Positions 6,215 to 8,500 of a stretch of 8,500 bases of DNA are shown piece by piece. The first letter of the stretch is position 1; the number at the start of each line of letters is the position of its first letter. Location of the stretch: positions 1-8,500 of the forward strand of contig JAZNOQ010000100.1 of the NCBI GenBank assembly GCA_045589215.1. The letters run 5' to 3'. The translations under genes and the position numbers were made by a program. The DNA comes from JAZNOQ01 sp045589215. Its GTDB lineage: Bacteria; Bacillota; Clostridia; Oscillospirales; CAG-272. The notes beneath the pieces are model-generated. The model had not been told where the DNA came from. It saw only the letters and a list, made by a program, of their open reading frames with translations, and searched no databases.

Positions 6215-8500
6215 TCAGGACAAATAGTAATTTGAAAACAAGTATGAGATCGCACCGAAGCCGATCGGCAGAAGCGAAACGAGGATCGGATAAGCCACCG
6301 TCGGCAGTACACCGAAGGCAGTCAGAAGCGCAAGCAAGGCACCGACGATGACAGACATCCACGCGAGGACCGCCGCAAAGCGATTGTATGCCGTGATCTT
6401 ATCGGCATACACAAGGGGAAGCCAGAGATCCTTCGGGGTGTTCAAAGCGGCAATTCCGCTATCCAGCGCACCGTCACGAACCGCACTGCTCTGGAGACGG
6501 GCGGCTACGGTATCCTCCGACAGGTTCTGCACCGTGGGAGTCTTTTTCTTTTTTGACTCGGGATTCGGAACCTGCAAGGTCTTTTCGGTCAAGAACGGTA
6601 AGAGGGTATAGTGACACACCGAGGTGCGAAGCCCGTGATCATACAGCGCACGCACAAGAGCAGGATATTCGGCTTCGTTCTGCACGTAAAGTGAGCAGGT
6701 TCCGACCGTTTCGCCCTCCACCGCAATGCCGAGCGGCAGGCGGTACGCCGATTCACGAAGCGACGCTCCGCGATCGGAAAGCCTATATCCAGCGCGCTCG
6801 TCGTCTCCGAGCCGAAGCTCAACGAGAACGCCGTCGACGTATCCTCGCACCGTACGCTCCGACACGAGAAGAAGCTTTACCTTTTCCGAATATTCCCCAT
6901 CCACCGCGCGTGAGAAGGGCTCACCGAGCGCCATCAGGATCGAGGACAAATCATACTTGATTTTTTGGGGATCGTTCCCGACGCACTCACCGAGGCAGAA
7001 GGGATGCTTTCTGAAAAACATTTCACTGCGAACGGCTACCGTGCGAAGCGAAACGTATTCCGCCGCCGCAGCGTCACCCGCAAGCGCGGTATTTTTCTTG
7101 CGCATCTCCTCGGATACCCTGAGGAGCGGCAGGCGGCGAAGCTCGGTCACGGCAAGCGGCATTGACAGAAATAGTGCCCAGAAAAATACGTTCACCGCTT
7201 CCGAGGCACGGGAATAGAGCGCGCCCGTACCGACCGAACGGAAGGCGAATACCGTCATCGCAGACATTCCGATGATCAGAAGCAGGAAAAAAAGCCTGCG
7301 GAAGCCCGGGAAGCCATCATAGCGGTCCTCGGCATCGAGGCGTCTCTCCGCACCCTGCACGTCATTCGTAGCGGCAAAACGCCGCGCACTTCCCTTCCCC
7401 CCCTGAAACGCCGCCCGATTGCGGATATGCTCACACAGCTCGTCCTCGGTGAGAACGTATTTCGGGCGCATCGCGCCGAACACGGCGTAGGCATCGATCT
7501 TCCGACAAACCGTCGCGTACGCGCCGACTGCGTAGAAAAGCACAGCGAGTGCGGCGGGATAGTGGAACATTCCGTATTCCACGTCGGTTCCGAAAAGTAA
7601 TATGTAGGAGGAAAAAATATCGTTCAGAAACGCGAGTAGCACCGCAAACGCGGTAAGCGATCGCGGGGTGCATCGGAGCGACACAAGCTCGTAAAAGGAC
7701 GAGAGAAAGCTCCGCCCGAGAAGAGCGAGATCCAACAATAAAAGTGCCGCCGCAATTCCGATGTACAAAAGCGGGTACTGCGTGTTTCCGATAAATCCAA
7801 ACGGCATATACTGTCCGCCCGGAAGGAGAGGGAGATATTCCCAGAAGCACAGAATGAGTGCAACAACACCCGTGAAGATCACGCGGCGCAGTGCCGTCTC
7901 CTTTGCTTTTTTCGGATTTTCGCGAATGCGTGCATCCTCACGCTCCGAAATCCGTTCGGGCTCGGGCATCGTGCGCTTGTGCATTGCCCTTGCAAAGGCC
8001 TTTTCGCCTGCCCTCGCGTGTCCGCGTGCATCATCGCCGTTTGTATTTTTCCGATGCACCGTTTTGCCGTATCGCGCATTCTTCTTTCCGCTCTTTCGCG
8101 AGGAGGGGTCCTGCTTTGCGTACACCGTAACGTGTCGGTCACGCTTTCCCTCAAGCTCATTGACCTGTGAAACGGTCCTTTCGCGCGTTTCGGGGATGTA
8201 TCCGAATTCCTGCGCCATATCGTAATCGTACACGTTGTAGGGGTCCTTCTGCTTTGACGGCTCGGGACGCTGTACGGCTTTTGTCTGTTGCGCCTCGACA
8301 TTTTGATAGCGCGAAACCGCGCGGAAGGAGAGCTCCTGCTTGACCGTCTCGGTGACGATCTCTTCCGCTTCAACGGGCTCTTCGACCGCTTCGGCAACAA
8401 TTTCTTCCGCCTCGACAGGCTCTTCGACCGTCTCGGTGACGATCTCTTCCGCTTCAACGGGCTCTTCGACCGCTTCGGCAAGAATTTCTTCCGCCTCGAC
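6215..8500 (-). CDS. Large membrane protein, P1B-ATPase-like but lacking catalytic motifs; partial (start beyond right edge)
   Basis: Numbering is from the GTG codon at 8233. The frame has no stop from there to 8500, adding at least 89 residues, so the gene is cut by the window edge and the product has at least 761 residues. Neither the GTG at 8233 nor the ATG at 8218 has a ribosome binding site. The part before 8233 has acidic VEAEEI-type repeats, then a linker. Residues 25-116 are strongly basic and probably disordered. Four membrane helices follow (about 118-136, 155-173, 192-214, 226-244), then a loop of about 70 residues, two helices (314-331, 347-364), a soluble region (365-612) and two final helices (619-641, 644-670). 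This 4+2+2 layout is that of P1B ATPases. MPLAV (358-362) sits where the CPC-type motif would be. LRTVAVRSEMFF (396-407) resembles the strand into DKTGT but lacks the aspartate. LGIAVEGETVG (501-511) with VRALYDHGL (527-535) resembles the P-domain. No TGE, DKTGT or GDGxND motif is present. The stop lies 12 bases before the radical SAM gene, implying co-transcription. Transport activity by ATP hydrolysis is unlikely; the pseudo-ATPase idea is inference. Confidence 0.8.
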   Translation of the reverse strand, partial: VEAEEILAEAVEEPVEAEEIVTETVEEPVEAEEIVAEAVEEPVEAEEIVTETVKQELSFRAVSRYQNVEAQQTKAVQRPEPSKQKDPYNVYDYDMAQEFGYIPETRERTVSQVNELEGKRDRHVTVYAKQDPSSRKSGKKNARYGKTVHRKNTNGDDARGHARAGEKAFARAMHKRTMPEPERISEREDARIRENPKKAKETALRRVIFTGVVALILCFWEYLPLLPGGQYMPFGFIGNTQYPLLYIGIAAALLLLDLALLGRSFLSSFYELVSLRCTPRSLTAFAVLLAFLNDIFSSYILLFGTDVEYGMFHYPAALAVLFYAVGAYATVCRKIDAYAVFGAMRPKYVLTEDELCEHIRNRAAFQGGKGSARRFAATNDVQGAERRLDAEDRYDGFPGFRRLFFLLLIIGMSAMTVFAFRSVGTGALYSRASEAVNVFFWALFLSMPLAVTELRRLPLLRVSEEMRKKNTALAGDAAAAEYVSLRTVAVRSEMFFRKHPFCLGECVGNDPQKIKYDLSSILMALGEPFSRAVDGEYSEKVKLLLVSERTVRGYVDGVLVELRLGDDERAGYRLSDRGASLRESAYRLPLGIAVEGETVGTCSLYVQNEAEYPALVRALYDHGLRTSVCHYTLLPFLTEKTLQVPNPESKKKKTPTVQNLSEDTVAARLQSSAVRDGALDSGIAALNTPKDLWLPLVYADKITAYNRFAAVLAWMSVIVGALLALLTAFGVLPTVAYPILVSLLPIGFGAISYLFSNYYLS
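8333..8500 (-). repeat. Tandem repeat coding for acidic 14-residue units
   Basis: Four 42-bp units in the membrane protein frame encode VEAEEILAEAVEEP, VEAEEIVTETVEEP, VEAEEIVAEAVEEP and VEAEEIVTETVKQE (from 8500 down to 8333). They alternate in type, giving an 84-bp higher-order period. Bases 8342-8416 and 8426-8500 differ at a single position (8398 c, 8482 g, a Val/Leu change). The array runs past the window edge. The residues are mostly Glu, Val and Ala with a Pro every 14, suggesting acidic helical segments broken by proline. Confidence 0.9.

Noticed and set aside
6553..7217. Plus-strand frames of 135 and 163 codons opposite the membrane protein gene
   Set aside because: They are Arg/Ser-rich shadows of a convincing minus-strand coding sequence, overlap one another, and have no ribosome binding site or family match.
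7879..8481. A minus-strand frame encoding a Lys/Arg/Ser-rich repetitive 200-residue protein
   Set aside because: It is an alternative frame of the acidic repeat and basic segment of the membrane protein gene; the tandem DNA repeat makes any frame look repetitive. It has no ribosome binding site and contradicts the long membrane protein frame.
8342..8500. Regularly repeated DNA at the right edge considered as a CRISPR array
   Set aside because: The repeats are directly tandem with no unique spacers, are in frame and encode a coherent acidic peptide.

Overview
The window reads as bacterial chromosome from an anaerobic, Clostridia-type Firmicute, probably an uncultured gut or environmental lineage. 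This rests on the protein families present (AraM/EgsA-type glycerol-1-phosphate dehydrogenase, a B12-binding radical SAM protein fused to a DUF2344 domain, a small two-helix membrane protein), strong AGGAG-type ribosome binding sites, a textbook sigma-A promoter, and moderately GC-rich DNA judged by eye. The genus cannot be named from this sequence alone. No tRNA, rRNA, CRISPR array, insertion sequence or phage gene was seen.

Left part, plus strand (1-2656). A complete sn-glycerol-1-phosphate dehydrogenase gene (7-1287) ends in a strong intrinsic terminator (1295-1335). A small two-helix membrane protein of unknown role follows (1379-1663); a perfect 16-bp palindrome lies just ahead of its ribosome binding site. 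A perfect-consensus promoter (1693-1721) inside a GC-rich inverted repeat then drives a D-amino acid aminotransferase gene (1766-2656). These look like separate short transcription units. A two-tier hairpin at 2669-2711 can stop transcription from both sides.

Right part, minus strand (2714-8500). Three genes lie head to tail with gaps of 12 and 30 bases and are probably one operon, read from right to left. The first is a large membrane protein (6215 to beyond the right edge). Next is an 884-residue B12-binding radical SAM/DUF2344 fusion (3548-6202). Last is a TIM-barrel sugar isomerase/epimerase-like enzyme (2714-3511 or 3517). The reading frame of the membrane protein stays open to base 8500, so its true start is outside the window. 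Its N-terminus carries acidic 14-residue repeats encoded by a nearly perfect 84-bp tandem repeat.

The most interesting object is this membrane protein. Its 4+2+2 membrane-helix layout and several weak motif echoes suggest a P1B-type (heavy-metal) ATPase that has lost its phosphorylation motif and its actuator domain, a possible pseudo-pump used for something other than ATP-driven transport. This is inference from pattern matching and needs a profile or structure search. How the three operon genes cooperate is not evident. The radical SAM protein is of a family with a suspected RNA- or translation-related modification role, but its substrate is unknown to me.
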